Assembly (NCBI RefSeq): GCF_019801215.1
Contig: NZ_JAHVJO010000001.1
Span: forward strand, 372,001 to 436,000
DNA length: 64,000 nt
Origin: Fictibacillus nanhaiensis
GTDB taxonomy: Bacteria; Bacillota; Bacilli; Bacillales; Fictibacillaceae
Direction of reading: 5' to 3'
In this document: positions 62,343 to 64,000 of the stretch, piece after piece
How the letters are laid out: each line of letters begins with the position of its first letter
How positions within the stretch are numbered: the stretch's first letter is position 1
The notes under the pieces: model-generated
Databases searched by the model: none
Told to the model about the DNA's origin: nothing
The model's input: only the letters and a program-made list of their open reading frames with translations
Program-made: the position numbers and the translations under genes

Positions 62343-64000
62343 TTGTCCAACTTCAGACATATCTTGACTAATTATTTTCGTTTAAGTGTAGCAACCGTAT
62401 CGTTTGTAATAATGGGGATCATCTTATTTGCTATTTTAGTGAGCAATGTAACTCCTAATGTCGTCGATGTAAGCGTTTATGACCGGGCTCCGCGTGATAT
62501 TCAGTCGCCCATTACTATACCGCTCGATGAACAGACTGAAGTAAGAAGAAAGTTAGCAGAAGAAAGTGTGAAAAATGAGTATACATTCAACAACGAAATA
62601 GCATTTGCTCAAGCTGAAGCAATGAAAATACTACTTAATACAATAAGTTCAATTAATGATTCTGAAGAGAAAAAGAAGGAAGACGAACCTCTGTTAACAT
62701 ACGAACAAAAGGAGGAGCAGCTGGAAGATTACATTGATATCTCTGAGATATCGGATGAATCATTTAATGCTTTGTTTCAGGCGAGTGAAAATGAGCTGAA
62801 TAATGTGAGAAACCTAGCACCAGATGTCGTTAACAATGTTCTTGAAAAGCCTGTATTGGTTGAAGAAGTAGATGGAGCGAGAGATGAAGCAGTGAGACTG
62901 ATCCGTGAAAATGGGAACTTATCTTATGCATTAAGAAGTGCTGCTGAAGAGATTACCCGCAGCTTTATCATTGCCAACAAGACTCTAGACACTGAAAAAA
63001 CAAGGCAGAAACGTAAGGAAGCTAGCGATAAAGTAGAAGAGGTAGTGATAAGAGAAGGAGAGGTACTTGTTAAAAGCGGTGCAGTCATCACACCTGAAAT
63101 TTATGATAGATTAAAAAAGGTAGGCCTGCTCGATCAGGAAATGAAAACCTATCCGTATTACGGCTTATTTATCTTTGTGGTGGTTGTTATGGCTGGCCTT
63201 TATTATTTTATGAAAGAAGAACGATCAAAAGAGCATTTTAGAAAATATGTAACGATTTATGCGCTTTTGTTTACGTTTACTCTTGTCGTCATGAAATTAG
63301 TTAGTATAAGTACTGAAATTGGATTGCCTAGCTTGATGTACCTAGTACCAGTTGCGGCAGGAGCCATGATGATCAAAATGCTGTTCAATGAAGAACTGGC
63401 TGTTGTTTCTTCCATTATTTTCGCTTTATGTGCAGCACTAATTTTTAATGAACAAACAACAGGTAATTTTAATTTTATTATGTGTTTGTATGTACTTTTT
63501 AATGGAGTGTCAGGAATTGTATTCTTAGGCAAGGCGCAGCAGAGATCAAAAATTCTGCAAGCCGGATTTTTCGTATCCTTTATAGCCATTCTAATAGTAG
63601 CTAGTGTGCTTTTGCTACAAAATGGAAAATTTACCACTTTACAAATTGGTTTTGATTTAGGTTGTGCAGCATTATCAGGCTTCATCTCGGCCGTTCTTAC
63701 ATTGGGGTTGCTGCCCGTTATTGAGTCGTCTTTTAATATTTTATCCGTTACCAAATTGATTGAATTATCCAATCCGAATCATCCGATACTGCGAAAAGTT
63801 TTAATGGAAGCTCCAGGTACTTATCACCACAGCATAATGGTAGCGAATCTTTCTGAGGCAGCTTGTGAATCGATTGGAGCTAACGGGCTTTTGGCGCGGG
63901 TTGGTTCATATTATCATGATGTCGGAAAAACGAAACGTCCACACTTTTTTATAGAGAATCAGATGAATATGGAAAATCCTCATGACAAGATTGCGCCTCA
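62343..64000 (+). CDS. pgpH: 7TM-HD family cyclic di-AMP phosphodiesterase PgpH (YqfF), truncated by window end
   Basis: The frame is open from the TTG at 62343 (AAGGAG 9 nt upstream) to the end of the window, 552 codons, with no stop. An N-terminal transmembrane helix (about 16-36) is followed by a large extracytoplasmic region (about 40-265), seven transmembrane helices (about 270-460) and the beginning of the HD domain: TYHHSIMVANLSEAA, then YHDVGKTKRP with His525-Asp526. It degrades cyclic di-AMP and is regulated by ligands of its outer domain. The remaining C-terminal part and the next genes lie outside the window. The phoH-yqfF order is as in B. subtilis. Confidence 0.95.
   Translation, partial: MSNFRHILTNYFRLSVATVSFVIMGIILFAILVSNVTPNVVDVSVYDRAPRDIQSPITIPLDEQTEVRRKLAEESVKNEYTFNNEIAFAQAEAMKILLNTISSINDSEEKKKEDEPLLTYEQKEEQLEDYIDISEISDESFNALFQASENELNNVRNLAPDVVNNVLEKPVLVEEVDGARDEAVRLIRENGNLSYALRSAAEEITRSFIIANKTLDTEKTRQKRKEASDKVEEVVIREGEVLVKSGAVITPEIYDRLKKVGLLDQEMKTYPYYGLFIFVVVVMAGLYYFMKEERSKEHFRKYVTIYALLFTFTLVVMKLVSISTEIGLPSLMYLVPVAAGAMMIKMLFNEELAVVSSIIFALCAALIFNEQTTGNFNFIMCLYVLFNGVSGIVFLGKAQQRSKILQAGFFVSFIAILIVASVLLLQNGKFTTLQIGFDLGCAALSGFISAVLTLGLLPVIESSFNILSVTKLIELSNPNHPILRKVLMEAPGTYHHSIMVANLSEAACESIGANGLLARVGSYYHDVGKTKRPHFFIENQMNMENPHDKIAP

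Noticed and set aside
63257-63772. Minus-strand frame of 171 codons opposite pgpH
   Set aside because: It lies antisense within the continuous 7TM-HD frame and has no family features.

Overview
This window is chromosomal DNA from a low-GC, endospore-forming, aerobic Bacillaceae bacterium. The evidence is the gene order and the gene content. Two long runs follow the Bacillus subtilis order: pbpI-yrrS-yrrT-mtnN-mccA-mccB-yrhC, and yqeG through yqfF. Sporulation genes are present (sigK, a small acid-soluble spore protein, gpr, yqfC/yqfD, sda), as are strong purine-rich ribosome binding sites and frequent TTG/GTG starts. Some departures from B. subtilis (luxS inside the yrrT operon, an uninterrupted sigK, no spoIIP after gpr, no mrpB in the Mrp operon, a B12 riboswitch on a class I ribonucleotide reductase) point to a relative such as Fictibacillus, but the genus is only a guess.

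Layout. 0-4 kb: PBP PbpI, YrrS, and a ModAB molybdate uptake pair without an ATPase. 4-8.5 kb: a sulfur operon (yrrT-mtnN-luxS-mccA-mccB) followed by yrhC. It detoxifies S-adenosylhomocysteine to homocysteine and converts that to cysteine. 8.6-22.7 kb: an accessory stretch with menA; a tiny-peptide operon of the yrzI type; a GspS-like ATP-grasp/DUF350/lipoprotein module; sigK; a spore protein; pepF; pssA; and a six-gene Mrp antiporter operon. 22.7-28.3 kb: sda on the minus strand behind a DnaA-box cluster, then yqeG-yqeH-aroE-yqeI-nadD-yqeK-rsfS-yqeM. 28.4-36 kb: an inserted metabolic block with a sigma-54 activator, a GntP-type transporter and 3-hydroxybutyrate dehydrogenase, then a riboswitch-controlled class I ribonucleotide reductase. 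36-44 kb: the comE competence genes, yqzM, holA, rpsT, gpr and yqxA. 44-55 kb: lepA, hemW and the CIRCE-controlled hrcA-grpE-dnaK-dnaJ-prmA-rsmE-mtaB heat-shock operon. 55-64 kb: deoC, rpsU-yqeY, the sigma-W type yqeZ-floA-yqfB operon, yqfC-yqfD-phoH and the truncated start of the 7TM-HD phosphodiesterase gene (pgpH/yqfF).

The most interesting parts are regulatory. (1) The yrzI-type operon carries a 17/19-codon ORF with a Glu13-Lys14 codon pair like the Rae1 cleavage target S1025 of B. subtilis. Ahead of it lies a 26-codon leader ORF and two terminators whose arms can pair in a mutually exclusive way. (2) The ribonucleotide reductase operon has two NrdR-like boxes over its promoter, followed immediately by a complete cobalamin riboswitch and terminator. 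(3) The 3-hydroxybutyrate operon has a textbook -24/-12 promoter with three identical-architecture palindromes upstream. (4) sda has its Shine-Dalgarno sequence 27 nt from its start codon with a hairpin in between. (5) The yqfC Shine-Dalgarno sequence lies inside the terminator hairpin of the preceding operon, and a sigma-E-like promoter would start transcription within that hairpin. No tRNA, rRNA, CRISPR array, insertion sequence or prophage was seen.
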